A stretch of 64,000 nucleotides of DNA from Savagea serpentis. GTDB taxonomy: Bacteria; Bacillota; Bacilli; Bacillales_A; Planococcaceae. Made by a program: the position numbers and the translations under genes. The notes beneath the pieces were generated by a model. That model was not told where the DNA came from, made no database searches, and was given only the letters and a program-made list of their open reading frames with translations. Shown here in pieces: positions 51,344 to 60,775 of the stretch. The number at the start of each line of letters is the position of its first letter. Position 1 is the first letter of the stretch. The DNA is taken from contig NZ_JADKPV010000002.1 in the NCBI RefSeq assembly GCF_015351395.1, positions 124,001-188,000 of the forward strand. Reading direction: 5' to 3'.

Positions 51344-52289
51344 AAATCGTACGAGACTCATTGTGCTCATCGTACTAGCGATTGTCTCTTGTGCACTGTA
51401 TTTGTTTTACGAATTGAACGGAAGCTATGATTATGCATTGCCACGTCGTGCAGTGAAAGTCGCTGCAATGGCCTTAACTGGAATTGCGATTGCTTATTCA
51501 ACCGTCATTTTCCAAACGATTACGCATAATCGAATTTTAACACCGAGCATAATGGGGCTAGATTCGCTCTACATATTGCTTCAAACATTATTTGTCTTCT
51601 TTTTAGGTTCGATGCATGTGACGGTCGTCAATCAACATGTCAACTTTGTACTTTCTGTCATTTCGATGATTGTATTTGCGCTTTTACTGTATAAATTTCT
51701 ATTTCAAGCAGGGAAGCGTCCGATTTACTTTTTATTACTCGTCGGGATTATCGTCGGAACCTTTTTCTCAAGCATTACGACATTTTTGCAAGTACTCATT
51801 GATCCAAATGAATTTTTAAGAGTGCAAGATAAAATGTTCGCAAGTTTCAATAATATTAACGGCGATCTCGTTTGGTGGGCGTTCGGCATTATCGCTATCG
51901 CTCTCATCATCGGATGGCGTTACATGGAAGAGTTAGATGTTTTGTCACTCGGACGTGACGTCGCAATTAACTTAGGAGTCCCGTATGATGCGATTGTGAA
52001 GCGCATGCTCATTCTATCTTCTGTATTAATTGCGGTATCGACAGCGCTCGTCGGTCCGATTACATTTTTCGGACTCATCGTAGCGAACTTGTCATATCAA
52101 TATTTCAATACGTACAAACATAAAATTTTAATTACAGGTGCTGCTTTTATGAGCATTATCGCACTTGTCGGTGGTCAATGGATTGTCGAGCGTGTCTTCT
52201 CATTCTCGACGACATTGAGTGTCATCATTAACTTCGTCGGTGGAATTTACTTCATTTACTTATTATTAAAGGAGAGTAGATCGGCATGA
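51336..52289 (+). CDS. yclO: Iron-siderophore ABC transporter permease (YclO type)
   Basis: 317 aa, about nine helices, second FecCD subunit. ALTGIAIAYSTVIFQTITHNRILTPSIMGLDSLY parallels the YclN signature, and ALVGPITFFGLIVANLSY is the coupling helix. The ATG at 51336 overlaps the end of yclN by 8 bp; an in-frame ATG at 51282 lies deep inside yclN. Its stop overlaps yclP by 4 bp. Confidence 0.9.
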   Translation: MRKNRTRLIVLIVLAIVSCALYLFYELNGSYDYALPRRAVKVAAMALTGIAIAYSTVIFQTITHNRILTPSIMGLDSLYILLQTLFVFFLGSMHVTVVNQHVNFVLSVISMIVFALLLYKFLFQAGKRPIYFLLLVGIIVGTFFSSITTFLQVLIDPNEFLRVQDKMFASFNNINGDLVWWAFGIIAIALIIGWRYMEELDVLSLGRDVAINLGVPYDAIVKRMLILSSVLIAVSTALVGPITFFGLIVANLSYQYFNTYKHKILITGAAFMSIIALVGGQWIVERVFSFSTTLSVIINFVGGIYFIYLLLKESRSA

Positions 52290-53047
52290 TTCAAGTCCGT
52301 AATTTGTCAAAGTTTTATGGGAAAAAAGCGGTCGTCGAAAAGGTGAGTGTCGATATTCATCCGCAAAAAATTACATCATTTATCGGTCCGAACGGGGCAG
52401 GTAAATCGACATTGCTTTCGATGGTTAGTCGTTTAATCGATGCAGATACAGGAGAGGTAATGTTGGATCAAGATGATGTGCGTGGGATGAAGTCGAATGA
52501 ATTTGCGAAGCGTGTATCGATTTTAAAACAGTCGAACTTTATGAATGTTCGACTAACGATTCGCGAACTCGTTTCATTTGGACGTTTCCCGCATTCACGT
52601 GGTCATTTGACAGAGGAAGACGAGAAGCATGTTGACCAAGCGATGGAATATATGGATTTGCTCGATATGGAAGATCGTTACTTAGATGAGCTATCAGGCG
52701 GTCAACGTCAACGGGCATTCATCGCGATGGTTATCGCGCAAGATACAGATTATATTTTGCTTGATGAGCCACTGAACAATTTAGATATGAAGCACTCTGT
52801 ACAAATTATGAAAATTTTGCGTCGCCTCGTCGACGATCTCGGCAAAACAGTCGTCATTGTTTTGCATGATATTAACTTTGCGTCGGTGTATTCAGATCGA
52901 ATTGTCGCATTAAAAGACGGTAAAGTAGTACGAGACGGTACGACAGATGAAATTATTAACTCGGAAGCATTAAAAGAAATTTACGATATGGACATCCCGA
53001 TTAAACGGATGAACAATTGCAATATTTGCGTTTACTTTAATTCATAA
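52286..53047 (+). CDS. yclP: Iron-siderophore ABC transporter ATPase (YclP type)
   Basis: 253 aa. Walker A GPNGAGKST, signature LSGGQRQRAFIA, Walker B YILLDEPLNNLD, switch HDINFAS. FepC-type ATPase powering the YclN/YclO pair. ATGA overlap with yclO gives translational coupling. Confidence 0.93.
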   Translation: MIQVRNLSKFYGKKAVVEKVSVDIHPQKITSFIGPNGAGKSTLLSMVSRLIDADTGEVMLDQDDVRGMKSNEFAKRVSILKQSNFMNVRLTIRELVSFGRFPHSRGHLTEEDEKHVDQAMEYMDLLDMEDRYLDELSGGQRQRAFIAMVIAQDTDYILLDEPLNNLDMKHSVQIMKILRRLVDDLGKTVVIVLHDINFASVYSDRIVALKDGKVVRDGTTDEIINSEALKEIYDMDIPIKRMNNCNICVYFNS

Positions 53048-53067
53048 TAAAAGGATGGTATACACTT

Positions 53068-54036
53068 ATGAAAAAGTTTTTAACATTATTTTTAACGATG
53101 TCACTCATGTTCATTTTAGCAGCATGTGGTGGCGATAAAGAAGAACAAACGAAAGATTCAGATGCAGCAGGAGATTCCAAAACAGACCAAGTAATCGATG
53201 TTAAACATGAACTTGATGATCAAGCAGTTCAAGTTCCAGCAAACCCTGAAAAAGTAATCGTATTTGATTTAGGTGCTTTAGATACGATGGATGAATTAGG
53301 ATTAGGAGACAAAATTGTCGGTCTTCCACAAGCGACAGTTCCAACTTACTTAGAGCAGTATAAATCAGCGGACTACGAAAACTTAGGATCATTAAAAGAG
53401 CCAGACTTTGAAAAAGTACATGCTTCAAAACCAGATTTAATTATTATTTCGACACGTCAAGCAGAACTATATGATCAGTTTAAAGAAATTGCACCGACAA
53501 TTTACTTAGCGATTAATGACAAAGATTATTTAAATTCTTTCGAAGCGAATGTTGAAACGATCGGTAAAATCTTTAACAAAGAAGAAGAAGTAAAAACAGC
53601 ATTAAAAGAAATTGAAGAAAAAGTAGCATCAGTTCAAGAAGCGACAGCAAAAACAGAAGATAAAGGATTAATCGTACTCGGTACAGAAGGTAAAGTGAGT
53701 GCATACGGTCCAGGTTCACGCTTCGGTTTAATTCATGATGTGTTAGGCGTAGACCCAGCAGATGATAAAATTGAAGATTCACGTCACGGACAAAGCATTA
53801 CATTTGAATACATTTTAGAAACGAATCCAGATATGATGTTCATCATTGACCGTGATACAGCGATTGGTCAAGATTCATCAGTGAAGGAATCACTCGAAAA
53901 CGAAATCGTTCAAAAAACGAATGCATTCCAAAATGATAAAATGATTTATTTAGATGGTGAAGTTTGGTATTTAGCAGGTGGCGGACTTGAGTCAATGAAT
54001 ATTATGATTGATGAAGTTGCGGCGGCATTTAAATAA
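53068..54036 (+). CDS. yclQ: Siderophore-binding lipoprotein (YclQ type)
   Basis: 322 aa. Lipoprotein signal with ILAAC (lipidated Cys about residue 20), a Gly/Asp/Lys-rich linker, then a two-lobe periplasmic-binding-protein fold of the FatB/FpuA group (KVIVFDLGALDTMDELGLGDKIVG). Captures the ferric siderophore outside and delivers it to YclN/O. Last gene, with a terminator after it. Confidence 0.92.
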   Translation: MKKFLTLFLTMSLMFILAACGGDKEEQTKDSDAAGDSKTDQVIDVKHELDDQAVQVPANPEKVIVFDLGALDTMDELGLGDKIVGLPQATVPTYLEQYKSADYENLGSLKEPDFEKVHASKPDLIIISTRQAELYDQFKEIAPTIYLAINDKDYLNSFEANVETIGKIFNKEEEVKTALKEIEEKVASVQEATAKTEDKGLIVLGTEGKVSAYGPGSRFGLIHDVLGVDPADDKIEDSRHGQSITFEYILETNPDMMFIIDRDTAIGQDSSVKESLENEIVQKTNAFQNDKMIYLDGEVWYLAGGGLESMNIMIDEVAAAFK

Positions 54037-54041
54037 GAGAG

Positions 54042-54081
54042 TAAACACTCAGAGAGCATTTGGCTTTCTGAGTGTTTTTGT
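54042..54081 (+). terminator. Terminator of the siderophore operon
   Basis: AAACACTCAGA and TCTGAGTGTTT pair over 11 bp, then TT. Confidence 0.88.
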
Positions 54082-54118
54082 TATATGGTAAGAAAATAAG
54101 AAAAGGGAGGGGCGTGCG

Positions 54119-54916
54119 TTGTTGGATTGGAAGAGTTTATATTATTTACATAAGCGACATAGAGCTTCATCGGAACAATATGTCGAGTGGGCGATTCGTG
54201 AAATGGAGAGCGGGATTGACGATGAGAATGTCGTTGCATTAGCTTGCCTAGATTTTATTCAACCACTCAATCATTTCGAAGTATTGGAGGCTTTCACGTA
54301 TCTTTTGGATGCAGAAGTGTATGAAATTCCAACTGAAGAAGAAGCAGCATATGCTTATGTCCGCTATTTATTTCAACAAAGGACTGGACAGTGGAAAGAG
54401 GATTTTGATCTTCTGAAACGTATGATTATTATTGCGAGAGATGAATGCTTACTATTAGAAAACGAGTTATATCCGATTGAAGAACGAGTTGAAGAAGCGG
54501 TATATGGAGATAATGTGGAAGAGTGGACGGAAGGGGAGATTACTACGTATTTGTATGAGCAATTGGCAACTTTACATGCGAAGTTGTTTTTATCCCCTTC
54601 TCTCCAAGTGTTAATGGGTGAAGTTGTTGAACGAGTCGAGAATAATCCGACATTCACCATCGTAGGTACTCCGTTTCGTCTCATAATTTCAGGAGCTTGG
54701 CATTTACGACAAGGTTCAGAAGTGATGGCAGGTAGCGGAGAATATCGCTTCGGAGAAGTGAAGCGTGCGTTACAAAATGAAATCATTAGCCATGTCGACT
54801 ATGATGAAACGACATCCCTTTTAACATTACAAATGGGGGCTTATACGCTTCATATTTTTCAAAAGCTAGCCTCGCATCGGGGATGGGAAATTCATACGTT
54901 AAATTTAAAAAAATAA
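54119..54916 (+). CDS. Hypothetical protein, 265 aa
   Basis: Not recognised. No signal peptide or membrane segment. The first half is helical and acidic (VEWAIREMESGIDDENVVALACLDFI), the second half mixed (FTIVGTPFRLIISGAWHLRQG, then short beta strands). TTG start behind GGGAGGGG. It sits after the siderophore terminator and before the NiaP-like gene, with its own spacing, so co-regulation with iron uptake is not evident. Confidence 0.6.
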   Translation: MLDWKSLYYLHKRHRASSEQYVEWAIREMESGIDDENVVALACLDFIQPLNHFEVLEAFTYLLDAEVYEIPTEEEAAYAYVRYLFQQRTGQWKEDFDLLKRMIIIARDECLLLENELYPIEERVEEAVYGDNVEEWTEGEITTYLYEQLATLHAKLFLSPSLQVLMGEVVERVENNPTFTIVGTPFRLIISGAWHLRQGSEVMAGSGEYRFGEVKRALQNEIISHVDYDETTSLLTLQMGAYTLHIFQKLASHRGWEIHTLNLKK

Positions 54917-54956
54917 TGCGTTCTCTATTTCTTTATAGTATTATTGAGTAGTCAGA

Positions 54957-54966
54957 TGTCAAGACA
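54957..54966. promoter_or_regulatory. NiaR-like palindrome before the NiaP-like transporter
   Basis: TGTCAAGACA, a 4-2-4 palindrome within ATGTCAAGACAC. It is 22 bp before the ATG and 18 bp after a TATAGT (54933-54938), a repressor position. It resembles the NiaR (YrxA) niacin repressor sites as I recall them. Confidence 0.45.
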
Positions 54967-54988
54967 CTAAAAAGAATGGAGAAATGAA

Positions 54989-56191
54989 ATGGGACAAACG
55001 GAGAAAGTTTCAAATAAAAAATTGCTTGGAATTGCAGGAACAGCTTGGATGTTTGATGCGATGGATGTTGGAATTTTATCATTCGTCATTGCAGCAGTGG
55101 CGATAGATTGGGGGTTAACCCCCGAGCAGTCTGGTTGGATTGGAAGTATGAATTCAATTGGGATGGCGGTCGGTGCATTTGGTTTCGGTGTACTCGCTGA
55201 TCGTATCGGACGCAAAAATGTTTTTATGATCACATTAGTATTATTTTCAGTCGCAAGTGGATTATCTGCTTTCACGACAGGATTAGGTGCTTTTTTAGTG
55301 CTGCGCTTTTTAGTAGGAGCGGGCCTCGGTGGAGAGTTGCCTGTCGCTTCAACTCTCGTATCTGAAAGTGTAGAAGCACATGAACGTGGGAAGATGGTCG
55401 TCTTATTAGAGAGCTTTTGGGCAGCGGGATGGTTAGTCGCTGCACTAATTGCTTATTTTATCATTCCAGATTATGGTTGGCGCATCGCTTTAATTGTAAC
55501 GGCCCTTCCTGCTTTTTATGCAATTTACTTACGTCGCAATTTACCAGACTCACCCGTTTACGTACAGTCAGGCGAACCGAAGCAGTCGATCGGAGAAAAG
55601 ATTAAGCTTGTTTGGTCGAAGCAATATGCGAAACGGACAACGATGTTATGGATCGTCTGGTTTACAGTCGTCTTTTCTTATTATGGCATGTTTCTTTGGT
55701 TGCCGAGCGTTATGATGTTGAAAGGATTCGACATGATCCAAAGCTTCGGTTACGTATTGCTTATGACACTTGCACAACTTCCAGGGTACTTCACAGCTGC
55801 TTGGCTCATTGAACGAGCGGGACGGAAGTTTGTGTTATCTACTTATTTAATCGGAACAGCTTTAAGTGCGCTCGCTTTTGGAATGGCAGTGAGCGGCCCG
55901 ATGTTACTGACATTTGGTGCACTTCTTTCATTCTTTAACTTAGGGGCATGGGGAGCGCTTTATGCGTATTCGCCAGAGCAATATCCGACAGCGATTCGTG
56001 CAACAGGATCAGGAATGGCGGCTTCGATTGGACGCATCGGTGGTATATTCGGCCCGCTTCTCGTCGGATCACTCGTTGCAAAAGGAGTCGGTTTTCCAAT
56101 CATTTTCGGTATTTTTTGTGGGGCTATTTTCATCGGAGTGTTTGTCGTTCTCGTCCTCGGGACCGAGACGAAGCAACTCCCGTTACAATAA
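54989..56191 (+). CDS. MFS transporter, NiaP-like (niacin uptake)
   Basis: 400 aa, 12 helices. GTAWMFDAMDVGILSFV in helix 1, GWIGSMNSIGMAVGAFGFGVLADRIGRK across helix 2 and the loop, RFLVGAGLGGELPVA in helix 4 and PEQYPTAIRATGSG before helix 11 match B. subtilis NiaP (YceI) and the aromatic-acid:proton symporters. A NiaR-like palindrome supports niacin, but benzoate-type or other carboxylates are possible. Single gene with its own terminator. Confidence 0.8.
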   Translation: MGQTEKVSNKKLLGIAGTAWMFDAMDVGILSFVIAAVAIDWGLTPEQSGWIGSMNSIGMAVGAFGFGVLADRIGRKNVFMITLVLFSVASGLSAFTTGLGAFLVLRFLVGAGLGGELPVASTLVSESVEAHERGKMVVLLESFWAAGWLVAALIAYFIIPDYGWRIALIVTALPAFYAIYLRRNLPDSPVYVQSGEPKQSIGEKIKLVWSKQYAKRTTMLWIVWFTVVFSYYGMFLWLPSVMMLKGFDMIQSFGYVLLMTLAQLPGYFTAAWLIERAGRKFVLSTYLIGTALSALAFGMAVSGPMLLTFGALLSFFNLGAWGALYAYSPEQYPTAIRATGSGMAASIGRIGGIFGPLLVGSLVAKGVGFPIIFGIFCGAIFIGVFVVLVLGTETKQLPLQ

Positions 56192-56198
56192 AGGAGCG

Positions 56199-56229
56199 AA
56201 AGAGTTCACACATGGTGAACTCTTTTTTA
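56199..56229 (+). terminator. Terminator of the NiaP-like gene
   Basis: AAAGAGTTCAC and GTGAACTCTTT pair perfectly around a 5-nt loop, then TTT. Confidence 0.9.
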
Positions 56230-56471
56230 TATGTGCGATTCAGTGATTGACTGTAGATAGTGGAGCCATCGCAAGTCGTGATACCTATCATCAGGAAAGA
56301 ATATTATGGAAAGATCCCTCTTTCTAGAATATTTATAGTGCAATAATAAGTGGAGAAATAAGAAAAATAAATGAAGTCATAAAGTAACAATAAAACTCCG
56401 CGTACTCCTATTTAAATTAACGGAATATTTTGAATAACTAGGAAAAAATATTCAATCCCCATTAAATCATA
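56230..56471. other. AT-rich intergenic region before the YkvI-like gene
   Basis: About 240 bp without a coding frame I would defend. It holds one 9-bp inverted repeat (GAATATTTT at 56423-56431 and AAAATATTC at 56445-56453) about 20 bp before the next promoter. Confidence 0.45.
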
Positions 56472-56499
56472 TTGTTTAAAATATACAGTGTAGTATAGT
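56472..56499 (+). promoter_or_regulatory. Sigma-A-type promoter of the YkvI-like gene
   Basis: TTGTTT, 16 bp, TATAGT, about 47 bp before the ATG. Confidence 0.5.
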
Positions 56500-56545
56500 G
56501 TTAAGTACGAAATAAGATAGATTTGCATTAGTTGGGAGGATGCTT

Positions 56546-57604
56546 ATGTCAAAAATTTTTAAAATAGGAAGCGCTTTCATCGGAATAATTATTGGGGCCG
56601 GTGCAGCTTCAGGACGAGAAATTGTACAATATTTTACGAGTTTCGGTATGTGGGGAATATTCGGAGGACTCGTATCGACAGCATTGTTCATGTATTTAGG
56701 GATGATGTTGACACGACTCGGAAGTCGTCTCAATGCGAAAAACCATAAAGAAGTCATTTACAAAATTAGTGGCCGTTGGTTAGGGTTAGCGATTGACTGG
56801 GTCATTATTTTGACATTATTCGGTGTCGGAACGGTCATGATTGCCGGAGCGGGATCGAATTTACAGCAACAGTTCGGGTTACATCCAGCAGTTGGAAATA
56901 CGTTAATCGTTTTATTAATTTTAGGCGCATCATTAATGAACGTAGATCGCGTCATTCACGTTATCGGATTTATGACACCGTTTTTATTATTAACCGTCAT
57001 CGGGGCATCGATTTATTCACTCTTGTCGATGGATTCTACATTTGCTCAATTAGACCCAATTGCGAAAGCGATTCCAACGACGTTGCCGAACTGGCTTTAT
57101 TCAGGAATTAACTACGTATCGTTCAACATTGCCGTCGGTGCGTCCATGTCTATCGTAATGGGCGGTGTAGAAGAAGATGAACGCGCAGCAGCGTGGGGCG
57201 GTATCGTCGGAGGAATCGGACTAGGTGTGTTGATCATTTTAAGTCACCTTGCGATTTTCTCTCAAATTGAATATGTTGGAGAATCGGATATGCCGATGTT
57301 GTTAATTGTGAACAACATTTCGCCAATTCTCGGTATTTTCATGTCAATTATTTTATTCGCGATGATCTTCAATACTGGTCTCGGAATGTTTTACGCATTC
57401 GGTGCACGTTTCTTCGATATCGGAACGAAAAAGTTCGTATACTTTTTAATCGGTACTTTATTCGTCGGGTTTGGCTTAAGTTTTGTCGGGTTTAAAGACC
57501 TCGTGGCACATTTCTACCCGCTCATCGGAAATATGGGACTCTTACTCGTCGTCGTGTTAATTTTCACGTCGTTTCGTATGCCAGAAAAAGTGGAAAGAGA
57601 ATAA
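56546..57604 (+). CDS. YkvI-like membrane protein
   Basis: 352 aa, about ten helices. GSAFIGIIIGAGAASGREIVQYF begins the protein and is typical of YkvI-type membrane proteins, distant relatives of the APC/NSS transporter fold (unwound helix 1 with GxGxASG). Transport substrate unknown. GGGAGG lies 6 nt before the ATG at 56546; the ATG at 56540 is adjacent to the site. Single gene with terminator. Confidence 0.8.
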   Translation: MSKIFKIGSAFIGIIIGAGAASGREIVQYFTSFGMWGIFGGLVSTALFMYLGMMLTRLGSRLNAKNHKEVIYKISGRWLGLAIDWVIILTLFGVGTVMIAGAGSNLQQQFGLHPAVGNTLIVLLILGASLMNVDRVIHVIGFMTPFLLLTVIGASIYSLLSMDSTFAQLDPIAKAIPTTLPNWLYSGINYVSFNIAVGASMSIVMGGVEEDERAAAWGGIVGGIGLGVLIILSHLAIFSQIEYVGESDMPMLLIVNNISPILGIFMSIILFAMIFNTGLGMFYAFGARFFDIGTKKFVYFLIGTLFVGFGLSFVGFKDLVAHFYPLIGNMGLLLVVVLIFTSFRMPEKVERE

Positions 57605-57636
57605 AGTTGAAACTATCTGTTATTTTTTAGTATAAT

Positions 57637-57680
57637 AAAAAGAGGTGCATCGTAAAATGACATGCATACCTCTTTTTATT
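57637..57680 (+). terminator. Terminator of the YkvI-like gene
   Basis: AAAAAGAGGTGCAT and ATGCATACCTCTTTTT pair with a 2-nt bulge. Confidence 0.85.
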
Positions 57681-57752
57681 TTTTTACTATATTAAAAAAG
57701 CGTAGCACGTTACAAAAATGGGTATAGGAAACAAAAAGGAAGGGTGAACGTT

Positions 57753-58553
57753 TTGCTACACTATCGTACATATGAAGCGGGTCCAGACGCGCCATGGGTA
57801 ACATTTGTCCACGGAGCAGGGGGCAGTTCCTCAATATGGCATAAACAAATACGTGAATTTCGAAAAGAACATAATGTCTTACTCGTAGACTTACGAGGCC
57901 ATGGCAAGTCCGAGCAAGGCCAATGGCAGAAAGGGGATACTTTTTTAGACGTATCCAACGAAGTAGTGGAAGTTTTGGATGAATTAAATATCGAGTCGAC
58001 ACATATTATCGGTATGTCACTCGGAACAATCATTGCGCAAACGATGGCCGATCACCATCCTGAACGAATAAAATCTCTCATTTTAGGAGGCGCAATTATC
58101 CGACTCGATATACGGACGAAAGTGTTATTATGGATCGGTCGAGCGTCGAAACGAATTATTCCTTATATGACCTTGTATAAGTTATTCGCCTATATCATTA
58201 TGCCGAAAAAAGAACATGAACATTCCCGTCTCGTTTTCGTCAATGAGGCGAAAAAAATGTGTCAAAAAGAATTTGTGAAATGGCTCTCTTTAACGCGAGT
58301 TATCAATCCATATTTATCTAATTTACAAGCATCCACAACTCATATACCAACACTGTTTTTGATGGGTGACGAAGACTATTTATTCATTCCGCCAGTTGAA
58401 GAAGTCGTGCGTCGATATGACACATTTGAATTTATTCCGATTGAAAAGTCTGGTCACGTCTGCAATATCGACCAACCGGAACAATTCAATGAGCACTCAA
58501 TTAATTACATTGCAAAAATTGAACAACAATATAAAGAAAAAGAAGCGATATAA
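57753..58553 (+). CDS. Alpha/beta hydrolase
   Basis: 266 aa. FVHGAGGSSSIWHKQ forms the oxyanion loop, the nucleophile elbow is GMSLGT (Ser about residue 91), the acid is in LMGDEDYLF and the His in KSGHVCNIDQPEQF. A helical lid lies at about 120-190. Could be an esterase, lipase or lactonase; substrate not predictable. TTG at 57753 fits AAGGAAGGG; GTG at 57744 is within it. Single gene. Confidence 0.83.
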   Translation: MLHYRTYEAGPDAPWVTFVHGAGGSSSIWHKQIREFRKEHNVLLVDLRGHGKSEQGQWQKGDTFLDVSNEVVEVLDELNIESTHIIGMSLGTIIAQTMADHHPERIKSLILGGAIIRLDIRTKVLLWIGRASKRIIPYMTLYKLFAYIIMPKKEHEHSRLVFVNEAKKMCQKEFVKWLSLTRVINPYLSNLQASTTHIPTLFLMGDEDYLFIPPVEEVVRRYDTFEFIPIEKSGHVCNIDQPEQFNEHSINYIAKIEQQYKEKEAI

Positions 58554-58605
58554 ATCTCAAATTTGTGCTAAAATGATGGCATGAATAACAAGGAGGAAAT
58601 ACAGA

Positions 58606-59535
58606 ATGGAGAAAGTACTCGTCATCGGGCATAAAAACCCGGATACAGATTCAATTATGTCAGCGCTTGCTTATGCACATTTAAAGCGTGAACTTGGCAT
58701 GAATGCAGAAGCAGTTCGCTTAGGTGAAGTGTCGAAAGAAACACAATACGGTTTAGATTATTTCAAAGTAGAGGCGCCACGTCTCATTGAAAAAGCGAAG
58801 CCAGAAGTAGAGAAAGTCATTTTAGTAGACCATAACGAACGCCAACAATCCGTCGATGATATTGACGATGTTCAAATTATTGAAGTGATTGACCATCACC
58901 GAATTGCAAACTTCGAAACAGCTGGTCCACTCTACTACCGCGCAGAACCTGTTGGCTGTTCAGCGACAATTATTAAAAAAATATACGCTGAAAATAATGT
59001 GGAGATTCCACAAAATATTGCAGGGTTAATGGTTTCTGCAATCATTTCAGATTCTTTACTATTTAAATCACCGACATTTACAGAGGAAGATCGTACAGCA
59101 GCGATGGAACTTGCAGAAATTGCAGGGATTGATATCGAAGAATACGGCTTAGAAATGTTGAAAGCAGGAGCGAACTTAAGCGATAAAACAGCGACTCAAC
59201 TCGTAGGGCTCGACTCGAAAGAATTCGGGATGGGTGACTATCAAGTAGAAGTGGCGCAAGTGAATGCAGTGGATTTAAATGATATTTTAGAGCGTCAAGC
59301 TGAAATTGAAGAAGCGATGCGCGCTGTTTTAGAAAATAAACAACTCGACTTATTCGTTTTCGTAACGACAGACATTTTAAATAGTAATTCAGTGGCAATT
59401 GCAGTCGGAGAACAAGCTTCAGCTATAGAGCGTGCTTTCAATGTCACACTTGAAAACAATCGCGCTCTCTTAGAAGGTGTCGTATCACGTAAAAAACAAA
59501 TCATCCCACAATTAACAGATGCGATGAAAGCATAA
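58606..59535 (+). CDS. ppaC: Manganese-dependent inorganic pyrophosphatase (family II)
   Basis: 309 aa. DHH domain with GHKNPDTDS (His and Asp metal ligands), [24 protein letters not shown]2 C-terminal domain ends in [10 protein letters not shown], the pyrophosphate-binding loop. Clears PPi from biosynthesis. AGGAGG precedes the ATG. Monocistronic. Confidence 0.96.
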   Translation: MEKVLVIGHKNPDTDSIMSALAYAHLKRELGMNAEAVRLGEVSKETQYGLDYFKVEAPRLIEKAKPEVEKVILVDHNERQQSVDDIDDVQIIEVIDHHRIANFETAGPLYYRAEPVGCSATIIKKIYAENNVEIPQNIAGLMVSAIISDSLLFKSPTFTEEDRTAAMELAEIAGIDIEEYGLEMLKAGANLSDKTATQLVGLDSKEFGMGDYQVEVAQVNAVDLNDILERQAEIEEAMRAVLENKQLDLFVFVTTDILNSNSVAIAVGEQASAIERAFNVTLENNRALLEGVVSRKKQIIPQLTDAMKA

Positions 59536-59547
59536 AATTTAAAATCG

Positions 59548-59583
59548 AACCTACTGTCCTATCAAGGATGGTAGGTTTTTTCT
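59548..59583 (+). terminator. Terminator of ppaC
   Basis: AACCTAC and GTAGGTT outer arms and GTCCT/AGGAT inner arms, then six T. Confidence 0.88.
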
Positions 59584-59588
59584 TTTCA

Positions 59589-59631
59589 TTGTCTTTTTGA
59601 AAAAGCCATGTTATAGTTTAATTCATATTAA
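59589..59631 (+). promoter_or_regulatory. Promoter and palindrome before yrrT
   Basis: TTGTCT, 17 bp, TATAGT (59612-59617), then the palindrome TTAAT-TCAT-ATTAA (59618-59631) at the transcription start. A repressor site for sulfur control (for example CymR) is possible but I cannot match it to a consensus. Confidence 0.5.
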
Positions 59632-59656
59632 ACAAGTAGGAATAGAGGGATAAAGA

Positions 59657-60295
59657 ATGGAAGTTGATTTTACAACACTTTTCGATGAGTGGTCGGCAAA
59701 TTATGATGCAACTGTTTTTGGAGAAGACGAACAATATCGAGAAGTATTTGAACGATATGAAGAGATTTTAGATTTTGTAGCGGAGCGCGCCTTTGGAAAA
59801 ATCGTGGAGTTTGGTGTTGGAACGGGTAATTTATCCGTTCGCTTACAACAATCCGGTCAATTATTAGTAGGAATCGAGCCATCTCAAGAAATGAGAGCAA
59901 TCGCCGAACGAAAAATGCCTAGTTTAACGATACAAGATGGTCATTTTTTAAACTATGAATTGTCTGAACAAGTTGATTCAATTGTGAGCACATACGCATT
60001 CCATCATTTAACAGATGAAGAAAAAGAACGCGCAATTTATAAATTTGCCCGCAACTTACGTCCAGGTGGGAAAGTTATTTTTGCAGATACGATGTTCGTA
60101 GCGGATGAGGCATTCGCGAAAACGATTGAACGCGCAGAACAACGTGGCTATGACCGTCTTTCAGCAGATTTAAAAAGCGAGTTTTATCCAACGATTCCCG
60201 TCCTTCAAGTATTATTTGAAAAAGGTGGATTTACGACGAGATTTACACAAATGAATCATTATGTTTGGGTAGTAGAAGCGACAAAAGGAGAATGA
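59657..60295 (+). CDS. yrrT: YrrT-like SAM-dependent methyltransferase
   Basis: 212 aa. [15 protein letters not shown] is the SAM loop, GIEPSQEM the acidic loop, [13 protein letters not shown] and [14 protein letters not shown] the next motifs. In B. subtilis yrrT heads the yrrT-mtnN-mccA-mccB operon for methionine-to-cysteine conversion; it probably produces SAH that feeds the pathway. Its stop is 2 bp before the luxS start. Natural methyl acceptor unknown. Confidence 0.88.
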   Translation: MEVDFTTLFDEWSANYDATVFGEDEQYREVFERYEEILDFVAERAFGKIVEFGVGTGNLSVRLQQSGQLLVGIEPSQEMRAIAERKMPSLTIQDGHFLNYELSEQVDSIVSTYAFHHLTDEEKERAIYKFARNLRPGGKVIFADTMFVADEAFAKTIERAEQRGYDRLSADLKSEFYPTIPVLQVLFEKGGFTTRFTQMNHYVWVVEATKGE

Positions 60296-60297
60296 AT

Positions 60298-60759
60298 ATG
60301 ACGAAAAAAATGAATGTCGAAAGTTTTAATTTGGATCATACGAAAGTGAAAGCTCCGTACATTCGATTAGCGAGTGTTATTGACGGGACACATGGTGACG
60401 TCATTTATAAATATGATTTGCGCTTTAAACAGCCGAATAAAGAACATATGGACATGCCTGCCGTCCATTCACTCGAGCATTTAATGGCGGAATTGAGTCG
60501 TAATTATAGCGAGCAAATCGTTGACTTAAGTCCGATGGGTTGTCAAACGGGTTATTATTTATCCGTTTTGAATGAATCGGATGAAGAAGCTGTGTTTCAA
60601 CTTGTCGAAAATGTATTGCAAGATGTATTGAAAGCGACAGCAGTGCCTGCTTGTAATGAAGTGCAGTGCGGATGGGCAGCGAGCCATAGTTTAGAAGGAG
60701 CGAAAGAGTTAGCGGAAGATATGTTAGCACATCGCAACGAGTGGCATGAAATATTTTAA
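60298..60759 (+). CDS. luxS: S-ribosylhomocysteine lyase (autoinducer-2 synthase)
   Basis: Splits S-ribosylhomocysteine to homocysteine and DPD, the AI-2 precursor. 153 aa. Metal ligands H57 and H61 in HSLEH and C124 in ACNEVQCGW; catalytic C82 in PMGCQTGYY and E60. The ATG at 60298 lies 7 nt after AAAGGAG; the ATG at 60292 is too close. Sits where B. subtilis has mtnN, so SAH nucleosidase must be encoded elsewhere. Confidence 0.96.
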   Translation: MTKKMNVESFNLDHTKVKAPYIRLASVIDGTHGDVIYKYDLRFKQPNKEHMDMPAVHSLEHLMAELSRNYSEQIVDLSPMGCQTGYYLSVLNESDEEAVFQLVENVLQDVLKATAVPACNEVQCGWAASHSLEGAKELAEDMLAHRNEWHEIF

Positions 60760-60775
60760 GTAGAGGGATGAGTGT

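Noticed and set aside
55948-56250. Overlapping frames in the 3' end of the NiaP-like gene
   Set aside because: Arg/Ser-rich shadows of a clear MFS gene, running into its terminator.
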